Origin: Pictodentalium vernedei
Lineage: Eukaryota; Mollusca; Scaphopoda; Dentaliida; Dentaliidae
NCBI GenBank assembly: GCA_031216915.1
Contig: CM062297.1
Coordinates: 832,365,337 to 832,429,336, forward strand
DNA: 64,000 nt
Reading direction: 5' to 3'
Positions 45,751 to 57,600 of this stretch are shown here, piece after piece. Under the pieces are notes generated by a model. The model ran no database searches and was not told the origin of the DNA. It saw nothing but the letters and a program-made list of their open reading frames with translations. A program made the translations under genes and the position numbers. The first letter of the stretch is position 1; each line of letters starts with the position of its first letter.

Positions 45751-46402
45751 CACCCAATATCTTGGCGAAAGTGAAAACAATTTTTCCCCATGCACATCCC
45801 CAAATCAACCTCAGGGCCTCAAGTCGAACGGTGGGTCCCATTTGAACAAATTTTAAATTTTATCCGCGTCCATTTTCAGTTGACCAAATTTCAGCATAAT
45901 TAGCACACCGTAGCTTGCTGGTAGAATTCATTCAAACAACCGGATAGTAAATTCTCCTATAGACTCTATGTTTAATTTTATACCTTCTTCCACTCCCACC
46001 CCAGAAATCAGTCAAGTATAACATCTTGAACAAACTTTGTGAAAGTTAAAGCAATGCTATACACCAAATATCAAATGAATCTGCCTGGTGGATCTCAAGA
46101 ACGTCTGTGAAGAGTATTCCACATAAAGCACTGAATTAAATTTCGGGCTCCGATTGGGTGCTCAAATTTGAAACGGTAGACTTGATTTGAATAAATGTTA
46201 AGTTGACCCCTAAGGACGCTGAAAACAAAATATCAAAGCATTCTGAATAGTGGATCAAACAAAGACAATTTTAAAATAATGTCCTTCATGTTGCGAAGTT
46301 AAAATTAAGCCCTCCACCCCCACCTCCCAATAAAAAGTCCAAATATGTACCAAGGAACCTGGTTTGAACAAACTTGAATCTGAGCCCCATGTCCCACCCC
46401 CT
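45751..46402. other. No supported gene
   Basis: AT-rich, no family recognised. Confidence 0.4.
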
Positions 46403-46404
46403 CC

Positions 46405-46470
<66 letters not shown>
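46403..46470. repeat. (CT)n microsatellite
   Basis: CT run of ~68 bp with one interruption; it creates long but meaningless Arg/Glu and Ser/Leu frames on both strands. Confidence 0.98.
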
Positions 46471-46472
<2 letters not shown>

Positions 46473-47242
46473 ACCTCACAAACCGAGGTACGCTGTGTGC
46501 CAGCAGCAGGGAGGGTGAATGCACCAACTTTTGGGTGGTAGGCAGGGGCGAATGCGCCAACTTGGGGGACCCGGGGGCGGCCCATCACCCTCACCGACCC
46601 CCTCAGCACCAGATAGAGGCAGGCCGGCAGGGGGGCGGGGACGGCCCACACCCTCGCTGGCCCAGAGGTTCTCTTGCAGTAACTGTCAACTACCTCGGAG
46701 TCCGTGTGAAAACAAGCTGACATGAAACATTTATCGCTTGAACACCACTGGAGTGTTGAAAACATTTTAGCGTTCTATATAAGCACAAATTGTTTCGTTA
46801 AACTGGTACAGGGTACAGAGGGTTCCCTACAGTACAGTCGCCATGGAAGAGAACTTTTCCACATGTCCACAGTGGTTGTGGAAAACCGTGGGCAAATTAC
46901 CTTTCAACTGCCCACAGAAATTTCTGTGGACAGAGATTTTTCTAGACCGTGGGCATGCTACCTACTTGCCCACGGAATTAATAATTAACACGGCAATTCC
47001 CGTGGAGTCCACATGATCTGACTTTTTACTACACTACTATAATTGTTATGTTACGTAATTTTTCAACACGATAGCAATAAGAAAAAAAAGTCTGTTGACA
47101 TCGGAACGAGGTCAAAATATCAGACTAGTTTCTGTCCTCTCCTGTCACGACAAATTCCCGGGGTAATCCAACTGACGAAAATGCAGAAACTAAAAAGCTT
47201 GTGGACCATGTGATATTTATCTACTCATCTGTTTGCCATTTG

Positions 47243-47492
47243 TTAACCCTTTACCTGACGCTAGGAGTAGACGACACTCGTGAAAACAATTCTTGTGTAA
47301 CTACAAATTTTCATTTTTTGATTCCAAAACATGGGTTATGACCCTCATTGGAACGAGCGTGACGCGTTCGTTCGAATGAGGGGTCATAACCTATGTTTTG
47401 GAAGCATAAAATGGAAATATATAATAGATTGAATGGCGATTTTCGTGAATAGCGCTAACCGGTTCTGACCGTTACGTTCAGTAAAGGGTTAA
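47243..47492 (-). mobile_element. Palindromic TTAA MITE, copy F, reverse
   Basis: 250 bp, TTAA at 47243-47246 and 47489-47492, diverged tips (cctgacgc..; gttcagtaaagg) and an imperfect core palindrome. Confidence 0.88.
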
Positions 47493-47967
47493 ATAAAAAA
47501 GGAGGGATATTTCCACCAATTATGAATTTATCGTCACCAAATAAAGCCTCCCCAGTTCCCCCTCACGGCGTCATTTTTATCTTCCGCTTCCGCAAAGTTC
47601 CGGTTCGTTTTCACGACAGCTACCGGCTGTCTTCGAAATTCGAATAAAGAGTTGAGAGTATAATTTCCGAAAAACAAAACATGTTTTCTCTTGGGATTTG
47701 TATCAGACCGCCTCCCCCTAATTGACTGTTGTGCTCCGACTCAAAACGGCCTCCGATTTGAATGAAATCATGTAAGGCCGCACAAAGTAGATACTCTGTT
47801 TCTCAGGCCATTTTTGTAAAATTGCATGCGAGCGGGCGGTTTTTTATTTTATTTTTTATTTCTGTCATTATTTCTTTGCCATGAAAACGTTCATGTTCTT
47901 GGTTTGTTTTATGCTTTAGGCCCCATAATCTACTTAATAGCATAGCATGGGTGGTGGTGTTTTACGT
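47493..47967. other. No supported gene
   Basis: Nothing recognised. Confidence 0.4.
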
Positions 47968-48029
47968 CCCTGGAGTGCAAGAAGGCTTTGCAATGCTAAA
48001 GCATTGCAAAGCCTTCTTGCACTCAAGGG
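47968..48029. repeat. Hairpin, 29-bp arms, one mismatch
   Basis: tccctggagtgcaagaaggc ... and its complement around loop taaa. Confidence 0.95.
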
Positions 48030-49080
48030 ACAATTTCATTAACTTGGGTAAAATATCAGACATAATCAATTCGATTTTGTTTTTTTTAAGTTTGGATAGG
48101 TTATAAAAAGAGAACATGCGGTAGCCAAAAGGACCATGCGAGAGGGCCTGAGAAACAGATTTTTATTTTTTTAGGCCTAAGCAATGGCGGATGTAGGATG
48201 TTTAACGACATGGTAGAGATCGGGAAGGGATTGGTGGGGTTTCTGGAGAAAATTTGAAATTTTTCAAAAGATTTCCTCGCACCCGAGACAACGAAAATGG
48301 ATTATATATCCACATTGTGCAAAGCATCTCTTTGAAATTATAGGGGGAACGTCGAGAGCGCCTTTGACGGGAAGTTTACCCAATCATTTATACCCATGTT
48401 GCCTCTTCTACCCCAAACATTGGTTACTGGGTTATAATCCACCAGTAAACCAGGGCTTGTTCACCACAATGAACAAGCCCTGCTTCACTTCCCGAGATCC
48501 TCACGGGGGTCGGTCCATTACAGGTGGGGGAAGCACCTCTCGCGTATTCGCTTACCAATACCTGATGTTGGTTTTTAACCCTACCCCCGTCGATATTAAT
48601 AAAAGTTAGCCCCAGTGGTCTGCGTTGAAAGGGTAAGACATGGTGGGTGTCGGTGACAATAAATGTTTTCAAAGAGACGAACAGTGGCGCGGCGTCAGAC
48701 AAGATAGATCCATTAGTCTCGTGAACACAAGTCGTTTGAAGTTTTTAATTCTTTCAAACACTGCTGTTTATAGTTTCCACGTGCCACTAACTTCTGTAAA
48801 ACTACTTCAGAAGGATAATAGCAGGCCATAAATTATAAACACAAGAGCACCGTTAATTGCCGATCAACATAATTCAATCAAGTTAATTAATTTAATCATT
48901 GATGAATAACAAACAATCTTGCAGAAAAATAATAACAACCAAGAGAATAAAAATGTTTGGTTTATATTTTTTCATTCACTCACTTTAACAATTAAAAATA
49001 TACAAAATGATTTATAGAGGTTCCAGGACGAGAAGGCCCAATAATCAGTTAACCTTTTACTCAATTAAAGAGAAGTGCCC
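48030..49080. other. No supported gene; short hairpin
   Basis: Includes a 12-bp-arm hairpin gggcttgttca / tgaacaagccc at 48453-48480. No gene recognised. Confidence 0.45.
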
Positions 49081-49108
49081 CCCCCCCCCCCCCCCCACCA
49101 CCACCACA

Positions 49109-49420
49109 CTTTTTAGTGAATAATTCCGAAGTAATTTATCGATAGGGTCAGGGTAAAAAACGATATTAATTTGACGATGCATTTTTATTGTACGCTGAAC
49201 TGTCACAATTTCTCCGAACTTATCCACTAAAAAGTGCGACTTTCATATTGAACTTTTTAGTGAATAATTCCGAAGTAATTTATCGATAGGGTCAGGTTAA
49301 AAAAAACGAAATTAATTTGACGATGCATTTTTATTTTACGCTGAACTATCAGAATTACTCGGAAATTGTCCACCAAAAAGTGCGACTTTCATATTGCACT
49401 TTTTAGTGAATACTTCCGAA
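49109..49420 (+). repeat. Tandem array, ~145-bp units
   Basis: Units start at ctttttagtgaata (49109, 49253, 49399; spacing 144 and 146). Each full unit contains ttatcgatagggtcagg and ccactaaaaagtgcgac, so short internal inverted pieces (cactttttagtg) also occur. Confidence 0.9.
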
Positions 49421-49504
49421 ATAATGGAGGTGCAATTTTACTAATTTGCCCGAATAATTTTTTAAATTATTTTCAGAACCCGAAAAAGGTTCAAGTGCTG
49501 TTGG

Positions 49505-49555
49505 TGCTGTCATGATTAGCCTCTTTCTGCATGAATATATGGCATTAAACACAAA

Positions 49556-49610
<55 letters not shown>

Positions 49611-49611
49611 A
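49505..49611 (+). mobile_element. SINE 3' tail with (AAAT)n
   Basis: gtcatgattagcc..., atatatggcattaaacac followed by ~14 AAAT units, like the tail of the 58208 SINE. Confidence 0.75.
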
Positions 49612-50104
49612 TGCTGGGCGCTAATTTCTCCGCTCTGATGTTCCTTTGTCAAAATATTTCCAGGCCGAAAATTCTAGAAGCCGAATGTTCCCCTTCCCGC
49701 CCGAGCTTAGAGCTGTCAACCAAAGCGAAAGAATTGTTCAACAGTCGATGGAAAATCAGATTCGGTTTAACAGAAAGATCATATCAATACATAATTGCAT
49801 ATCAGCGATATTCCCAGGTGCACTCTTTTATTTTCAACTATTTTTTTCGTTTTGTACACATTTTTTTCAAAGCACTCGTTCGCAATCGACATGGGTTTGA
49901 CAATGTATGTCTTGTTTTCACAGTGTGGGTTGTGCTATTCACTTTTCTGATTAAGAAAATGCGACGTAATTTTGTCAAATTATCAATTTTTTCCTTTTTG
50001 AAAATACAAAAATGACCATATACCAGTGCTTGCAAATTGAAATGATAAAGATATAAATATTTTAAACAGAGTCGTATTCTATCAAGACGTGTTAAAAATT
50101 ACTT
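49612..50104 (+). other. Possible exon, otherwise nothing
   Basis: 49664-49818 is open in two frames between an acceptor-like atatttccag and a donor-like cccag|gtgc, but no family is recognised in either frame. Confidence 0.25.
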
Positions 50105-50570
50105 CCAGTTACATTTCCGTGGGCAGACGTGTTTCGGATTAATTGTGTGGACACTGCCGTCCGGCATTATCATCGTTCAGTAATCTTTTCCATAGAAGTC
50201 CACAGGCTTTTGCCCACAGAACTACATGCCCACAGAATCCACAGAAATAGGTATCAAACTGAGCTGTGGAAAACCAGTGGGCACCCACTGTGGACATGTG
50301 GAAAAGTGACCGTCCACGGCGACTGAACTGTATATAACTGCCGCTTGAGGGAGTCCCGGATGTTTATGATGAACTGATAGTTTGAATTTTTCGGGACACC
50401 ATTTTTCATCTAAAACCATAATTTTGTGTATTTTATGTGAACAATTTGTTGAAAATCTATTTATTAATGGCTCCTGGATTACGTTTATGCGAAACTTGAG
50501 ATAACTGATAAATTCTTTCCTGAGAGAAAGTGACATTTACATGTGTTGTTTGCGTGGCCTTGTAAACTGT

Positions 50571-52068
50571 CATGGCGGCCTTCATGAAAAACAACACTTC
50601 TCGCCAAAGTCAAGATAGTCATTCTACCAAAGGTATGTACTGTACGAATCGTGGTAGGTGATGTTAGGAAAGTATGTGCCACAGAGGCCATTAAAAATGC
50701 TGAAAAAATAGGAGAAGAAAATTCTGTCTTAGCTTGTGTACCTGTCAGTGGTGACTCTTTTGATATCAGATTTGTTAACCGTGAAACTGCTCAGTTGTAT
50801 GTGGATAATGTTTCAGAACAGAATCCAGGCCATTAAGCAAGAATAATATTCCCAGAAGACGTTACTGTCTCATTTTTACACTTGCCTGCCTACATTGAAG
50901 ATGATGTGATTTATGAGATGTTGATGGACTTAAAAATTTAAATTTTGTCACCTATTACAGGAGAGTTTACTCCGGAACATCGATTGTAGATGGAACAAGA
51001 TATCTAAAAGTAAAATTTCCAGCTGAAATAACTTCAATGTCTTATTCCATGAAATTTACGCAGTTGATGGACCCTCTTATATCAGAGTTATACATAATGA
51101 ACAGGTTAAAGTTTGTTCTAAATGTCTCAGCCCGTTTCACCTTATCAAAGACTGTCCTCAATTCACCTGTTTTCGGTGTCAGAAAAGGGGACACATAGCT
51201 AGGAATTGTGACACAGTATTATGTAATGAATGTGAATGGCCAAAAGATCAATGTAAGGGCAAAGTTTGCCATAATAGAGTTGAAGATACTGTTAGAGATT
51301 TAACATTGTGTTTGCTTTGTGGACTGAAGGAAGTTGACTGTGCTTGTGAAAACAGTTGGACAAATGTAAATTTTAGTGACACAGAAAATGAAAACACTAA
51401 AACTAAAAACAATAGTAAATATAATTGTGATATGGTCGGAAACAAAAAGCCTGATATACAGGAAAATGAAATTAATAATATAGCTAGTACAGCAATAAGA
51501 GAGATACGTGTTGGTCATGCACTGACTGGGGACAATTTGGAAGTTAACCCTTTGCACTCTATTGTCAAAATGGCAAAGTTTTCAGCAGCAAATATTTCCC
51601 ATAATGCAGTTTGATATTTAACCAAATATATCTTGTTTGACAGAGCTCAGTGAGCTCTGTCAAACAAGATATAATTTCTTAAATTCATAGTTAAACAGAG
51701 AAAAACAGAGTAATTGGAGACAATTCTGTTGCACTGCCAGAGTTCTAGATGTTAAGTGTCATTCAGTAGGGACAGTTGGAAATGAACAGGTGGAACGTGT
51801 TAACCCCTCAGTCAATGCACAACCAGCAACATCTTTTGAGCAGGCCACAGATACTCAGCCCAGTGAAAGTGTGAAAGGTGACCGGAATTTAAACCAAAGT
51901 AGAGGCGATTATGAAGATGTTGAACTTTTCTCTAACAATGAAAATAACTCAGGGGTACAAAAAGGTAAAAGAAAGTGGAATGATGATGGTGCAACGAAAT
52001 TGGATGAAACAATTAGGAGAAGAAATAAATTAAAACCCACTCCCAACCTCAATGTAGTTAGACCTTAG
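50571..52068 (+). pseudogene. LINE ORF1 (nucleic-acid-binding, zinc knuckles), broken
   Basis: It starts near MAAFMKNNTSRQSQ. A nucleic-acid-binding fold region is suggested by SVLACVPVSGDSFDIRFVNR and, after a stop, FPEDVTVSFLHLP. Between 51105 and 51290 lie paired Cys/His motifs: CLSPFHLIKDC and CFRCQKRGHIARNC (CCHC knuckle), then CNECEW. The Lys/Asn-rich C-terminal part runs to 52068. Stops, frameshifts and a perfect hairpin (51627-51673) interrupt it. Confidence 0.8.
51627..51673. repeat. Perfect hairpin, 23-bp arms, 1-base loop
   Basis: tatatcttgtttgacagagctca, g, and the exact complement. It lies inside LINE ORF1; a decayed relative is at 36650-36690. Confidence 0.95.
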
Positions 52069-52296
52069 AAGAATGAAAATGTTACAAATAATGATACTCA
52101 GGAATTTGTTAATAGCTCTGGAAATGTTTCAACAGAGATGGATTTTTCCTCTGACCATTCCACGACAGAGAACAGTGAGTGTTTTTTTCAGCTGAGGGTG
52201 TGCTGAGGATGAATACATAAGTACAGAGCAGTTAGGAGTGACTATAAATTATGGTGTGGGATTCCCTGGAATAATGGAAGACAAACAGTCTGAATA

Positions 52297-53076
52297 ATGG
52301 ACATGTGTCAACTCTTTCTACTACAATCACTTATGGAGGTTATTGTGTCAATAAATGCCAATGGGTTAAGGGATATTGACAAATTTCAAAAATTATGTGT
52401 AAATCTCCAAACCAAACATGCAGATGTAGTTGCTATTCAAGAAACTCACTGGACTGATGTTCTAGATTATTCATTATCAAGGTGGTGGAATGGGGAAATT
52501 TTGGCTAATAATTATGATACAAGTTGCAGGGGAGTGGTCCTTCTAAAATCTAAAAAATATTCCAGCAATATAACAGACATATGGAAAAGTGATGATGGTA
52601 GGATTATTTCTGCCAAATTAATTATTGAAGATATAAATTACCACATTATGAGTGTTTATTGTCCAAATAAATTATCAGAAAAATTGGAATTCTTTAAGTA
52701 ATTAGAAGTGTTAATTAAGGACACAGAAAATTTGATTCTGTTAAGAGATTTTAATACAGCATTATCTCCCCTTGATAGACCAACAGGGCATTTCAGTAGA
52801 GATAAAAGTGTTTTTCAATTATCCCAATTAATGTTAAAGTTTAATCTTACTGACCAATGGCGTCACAAGAATTATGATAAAGTTGAATTTTCATGGCATA
52901 CACACAGTGAGCTTGTATTGCAACAAAGTAGAATTGATTTAATTTTAAATTCTTACAATTTGAATGCATTTTTGAATATTGTTTTATAAATCACACTTCT
53001 CTGAGTGACCATTCCTACCTCTTTGCAAAAAAGAATTGAAAGAGGCACTGGGACCTGGGTGTTTAATAGTAGCTTA
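52297..53076 (+). pseudogene. LINE ORF2, endonuclease part
   Basis: AP-endonuclease that nicks target DNA for reverse transcription. Blocks are SINANGLRDIDKFQ, VVAIQETHW (catalytic Glu), YHIMSVYCPN, LLRDFNTALSPLDR (usually GDFN; here the Gly is Arg), SRIDLIL and LSDHSYLF near 53000 (catalytic His). It is interrupted by stops at 52699 and 52987 and ends at the MITE. Confidence 0.88.
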
Positions 53077-53327
53077 TTAACCCTTTACCCAACGTAACGG
53101 CGAAAACCGGCCAGCGCTATTCACAAAAATCGTCAATTAATTTTCAAAATATTTTCATTTTTTGTCTCAAAAACATAGGTTATGACCCCTCGTTGGAACG
53201 AGCTCGTCGAGCTCGTTCCAACGAGGGGTCATAACCTATGTTTTTGAGACAAAAACTGAAAAAAATTAGTTATTCAAGAATTTTTTTTGCAAGTGTCGTC
53301 TGCTTTTCATGTTAGGTAAAGGGTTAA
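53077..53327 (+). mobile_element. Palindromic TTAA MITE, copy G, inside LINE ORF2
   Basis: 251 bp, TTAA at 53077-53080 and 53324-53327; nearly identical to copies A, B and C. It lies between the endonuclease and reverse transcriptase of ORF2. Confidence 0.93.
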
Positions 53328-56130
53328 GGAATCAGGAATTCTGTTCTCAAATTGAAAATCTAGTTCAGGAATCTCAAGAGTCTGTTTTGTTTCAAGATGA
53401 CATTCTCCTGCTTTGGGACAATATAAAATATCATATTAAGAAATACAGTATTTATTTTAGTCAAAAATTAAACAGAGACCGGTTTAAAGAGAAAATGAAT
53501 TGGAACGAAAATTAAAAATTGAAAGAGCAAGAGTAGCCCGGTTAGGGAATCTTCAAAATTACATTCAAAAAATTAACGAAATGGAAAATGACCTATGTAA
53601 AATTGAAAATTTTGAGCTACAGGGGTTAACTTTAAGATCTAAAGGTCAGCATACATTAGAGGAAGATAAATGTTCCAAGTACTTCGTCCAGTTAGAATGA
53701 AGTAGGCAAAGTAATAATTGTATTAAAGAAGTGCTTGATGTATCAGGGATGCCTATCACAGATCCCTTTGCAATTGTTAATACTGCACAGATGTTTTATG
53801 AGGATTTATACAGACTTGAAGATTATGATGCTAGGAGCGAAATTCAACTCCTTGAGAGTATTAATAATACATTAAACCCAGAACAATCAGATATGTGTGA
53901 TGAAGAATTAACATATACTGAACTAACTGAGACCTTAAAATCAATGTCCACCAAAAAATCTCCCGGGTCAGATGGACTAACTACTGAATTTTATCAACAT
54001 TTTTGGAATATATTGAAACCCATTTTATTCAAAGTATTCAACAACATTTTTATTAGGGGGGAACTATGTAGATCAATGAAATCTGGAATAATTACTATTA
54101 TTTATAAAAAGAAAGGTGTTAAAAGAAACTTGAAAACTTGGAGACCTATTAGCCTACTGAACACTGATTACAAAATTCTTTCCAAAACACTAGCAAGTAG
54201 ACTTAAGAAAGTAATTTCATATTTAGTCTCACCAATTCAAACTTGTTGTGTACCAAAAAGGGATGTCAGTGAAAACATTGCAAGCATCCGTGATATTATT
54301 AATTATATAGAAGAGGAAAATAAAGAAGGCTTTGTAATTAAATTAGATCAAATGAAAGCTTTTGACAGAGTTAACCACCAGTATTTGTTTAACATTCTTC
54401 AATCCTTCGGTTTTGGGAATAATTTTATAACTTGGGTTAAAATTTTATATAATGGAGCCAAAAGTTGCATCAAAATAAATCAACATCTATCTCCCTATTT
54501 TAAGATAGGAAGATCTGTCAGACAAGGGTATCCTTTGTCAGCCATGTTATATGTATTGACAGCTGAACCTTTAATTCAACTTATAAATAATCATCCTGAT
54601 ATCCATGGAATTCAACTTCCTGATAACTCTGAATGCAAAACATTCAATCATGCTGATGACACTGAAATTGTTGTTAAAGATATCCATTCTGTTAAAAAAT
54701 GTTTCGAAAGTTTAGATGTTTATTCCAAAGGTTCAGGTGCCAAGATAAATTTGGACAAATCTGAAATAATGCCCTTGGGCTTATCAAAAAACACTGATGT
54801 ATCAGAAATTCCATTAAAAACAATTGCTGGGGCTATACAGATTCTTGGGTTATTTCTAGGAAATAATCATGAAAAATGCAGTTATTTGAATTGGCACTCT
54901 AAAATAACCAAAATTAAATGTATAATGAATCTTTGGAAAAGCAGAAGATTATCCTTCAAAGGAAGGTCAATTGTCATTAACAGTTTACTTCTATCTACTA
55001 TCTGGTATACTTTGAATGTTGAAAGCATTCCTACCAATTACTTAGCTGACCTGAAAACAACCTGTCTTGAATTCCTTTGGCTAAAGGGAAAACATTTAAT
55101 TAAATACACTACTATTGTAGCTCCTTACAATCAAGGCGGTTTATCGTTCACTGATTTAGAATCTAAAATGTTGGCCCTAAGGTGTAAATGGGTTAAAAAA
55201 TTGTAAGTACATTCCCTAGGACTGCTTTTTTCGCTTATTATATTGGGCAATATAAAGGGTTAAGACTGTCAAAGGATAATATTTTTAGCATTGATCTTGA
55301 CAAAAATATTTAAGATAAAAAAAATGGTTTGATTTTGAAGTCCTTGATGCATGGCGCAGAATTTATGAAATCACAGATAATCATCAATAAAACATTATCA
55401 ATATATTTCAACAGTGCTGTTTTGACAATCCTTGTATTGTTGATCATGACCAACGACAATTCTTTGTTCATGAATTTATCAATGCTGGCCTAGTTTGTGT
55501 TAAGGATATCTTATATGAAGTTGTTCCTGGGTTTATTCCGGTAAATGGAATACTAGAAATGGTAGCTCAAGACAACACTTGCTTTTGTATTAAAGATATA
55601 AAAAGAAAATATGACACTTTAATTTAAGCTTTGCCTCAATCATGGAAGGATGAAATTGATGGGGAAATACAGTCATCACTTTCAGCTAATATTCCTGACA
55701 ACAATGGTACTCCCGAAGTTCAGTATCCTAAATTTGTGAATAAATCTGATCAAGTTTTGTCACTAGAATTTCTATCCACCGAGCTTGCTTATAATATCAT
55801 TATTTCTAAAATTATAGAAAATTCTACAGCAGAAAAGTTTTGACTGAATAAATTTCCAGAGCTAAAACTGGACAATATTTATAAAAAAACACCCACATGC
55901 CATACAAATCAGCTGATATGGTTGACACAGACTTCAAATTAGTTCACAATATCATTTATTCCTGTTCAGTCCAGCATAAAATCGATGATGACGTTTCACC
56001 ACTTTGTCCAATGTGCAAACAGGAAAATGAGGACGTGTTACATATTTTTCTGACCTGTCCCTTTCTAAATAGGTTAAGAATGAAAGCCATGAACTATTTT
56101 ATTATCTGTTTATAAAGGCACGACCTTTAC
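53328..56130 (+). pseudogene. LINE ORF2, reverse transcriptase and C-terminus
   Basis: Longest open part 53731-55206 (491 codons). RT blocks: KSPGSDGLTTEFYQHFW, LKTWRPISLLNTDYKILSK, KLDQMKAFDRVNHQYLF (first catalytic Asp), VRQGYPLSAMLYVLTAEPL and FNHADDTEIV (YADD box with Y to H). After a broken stretch, CPMCKQENEDVLHIFLTCP gives the C-terminal CCHC motif near 56010. Changes at the YADD tyrosine and the PLS-box Cys-to-Tyr, and several stops, show it is inactive. Confidence 0.92.
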
Positions 56131-56335
56131 CCATTGATAGAATTGACACATGTCTATTGTTTGGTTTCCTCACAACTAAAAAGTTGGTCAACACCTCATT
56201 TATTAACCTGTTGTTGTGTTGTTATAGAGCAGCTGTAATCAGGCGAAGATATTACTTCATCAAAGAAAATAAACTCATTGGAGTGGTTGGATTATTAGTC
56301 TGTGTGAAACACACAGACTATTGTTTTTGCACGTT

Positions 56336-56490
56336 TTCTTTTTCTTTTCTTTTTTTCTTCTTTTTTCTTTTTTCTTCTTCTTCTTCTTCTTCTTCTTCTT
56401 CTTCTTCTTCTTCTTCTTCTTCTCCTTCTTCTTCTTCTTCTTCTTCTTCTTCTTCTTCTTCTTCTTCTACTTCTTCTTCTTCTTCTCCTG
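56336..56490. repeat. (TTC)n microsatellite
   Basis: TTC run of ~115 bp from 56372, preceded by T/C-rich sequence. It produces long Ser-, Phe-, Arg- or Glu-only frames that are not genes. Confidence 0.98.
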
Positions 56491-56619
56491 TCTTCTGTCT
56501 TCTCATCACTTTTTTGTCCACAAGATAACTCAAAAACGAATTGCCCTATCTCGTTGATTTTTGGCATGCTGATAGACAGACATAAGTTCTTGGCCACCTA
56601 TGTTTTTCAGATTCCTGGG

Positions 56620-57600
56620 GTATCAGGGGTGTCTGTAGGGGTATTTTGAAAGTGGGTCACGCCCAAATCTCAGGAGTGTTATGACATATGGACCTGGGAC
56701 CAACACCAAATGAGTCGACTCTTGATGGAGATTCAAAATATGGGTCAAGGTCACGGGGGTCACCAGGGGTCATTGAGTGCATTTTTCATAATTGCTGGAA
56801 ATCACATTTTTTGACCCCCTAAAGCATTCCTGACGTACACACATGCATTTTGACATAAAAAGTGGGTGTGGCCAAAAATGTTTGAAAGTGGGTCATGCCC
56901 ATATCTAAGGCGTGGTATGATGAATGGACCTGGGACCAACACCAAATGAGTCGACACTTGATGGAGATATGGGTCAAGGTCACGGGGGTCACCAGGGGTC
57001 ATTGAGTGCATTTTTCATAATTGCTGGAAATCACCTTTCTTGACACCCCAAAGCATTCCTGACAAAAACACATGCATTTTCACGTTAAAAAAGTGGGTGT
57101 GGCCAAAATTTTTGAAAGTGGATCATGCCCATATCTAAGGCGTGGTATGATGAATGGACCTGGGACCAACACCAAATGAGTCGACACTTGATGGAGATTC
57201 AAAATATGGGTCAAGGTCACAGAGGTCACCTAGGGGTCATTGAGTGCATTTTTCATAATTTCTGGAAATCACATTTTTTGAGCCCCAAAGCATTCCTGAG
57301 GTTCATACATGCATTTTTACGTTGAAAAAGTGGGTGTGGTCAAATTTTTTTAAAGTGGGTCACGCCCATATCGCAGGCGTGGTATGACGTATGGACCTGG
57401 GACCAACACCAAATGAGTCGACAATCAATGGAGATTCAAAATATGGGTCAAGGTCACGGAGGTCACCAAGGGGTCTGCCTGAAAGTGGTCACCAAAGTCA
57501 TCAAGTGCATATTATTCAGAAAGACTGGGAAATGCATTTTGTTACACCTTAATGCATTTCTAAAGTTTATGAACGTATTTTATCTTTCAAATTAGTGGGC
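56620..57600 (+). repeat. Tandem array of ~235-bp units rich in GGTCA half-sites
   Basis: Four units anchored by gacctgggac at 56691, 56927, 57157 and 57394. Each has atgggtcaaggtcac, then (g/a)gggtca and ggggtca, followed by attgagtgcatttttcataa (not in the last unit) and aaagtgggtgtgg. TCAAGGTCA is the consensus for monomeric ERR/SF-1/FTZ-F1 receptors, and AGGTCA..GGGTCA spacing of 3 and 4-5 bases resembles direct-repeat receptor sites. Confidence 0.9.

Larger units (their letters stand above)
46830..50330. mobile_element. Possible 3.5-kb element with ~190-bp inverted ends
   Basis: 46830-47010 and the complement of 50105-50330 share CAGTACAGTCGCC (right tip CAGTTCAGTCGCC), then cttttccacatgtccacagt, ttttccac, gcccacaga and ttctgtgga. 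A TA lies outside each tip (46828-46829, 50331-50332), fitting Tc1/mariner-like insertion, but no transposase is visible and the two ends might instead be separate MITE copies. Confidence 0.5.
50571..56290 (+). mobile_element. Non-LTR retrotransposon (LINE, L1/Tx1-like), dead
   Basis: About 5.7 kb. ORF1 carries zinc knuckles; ORF2 has an AP endonuclease, a reverse transcriptase and a C-terminal CCHC-type motif. A TTAA MITE (53077-53327) splits ORF2 and a TTC microsatellite follows the 3' end. The clade is judged from ORF order and the RT block style (LKTWRPISLLNTDYKILSK), so L1/Tx1 is provisional. Confidence 0.9.

Noticed and set aside
56295..56597. Arg-, Glu-, Phe- and Ser-only frames
   Set aside because: All come from the TTC microsatellite.
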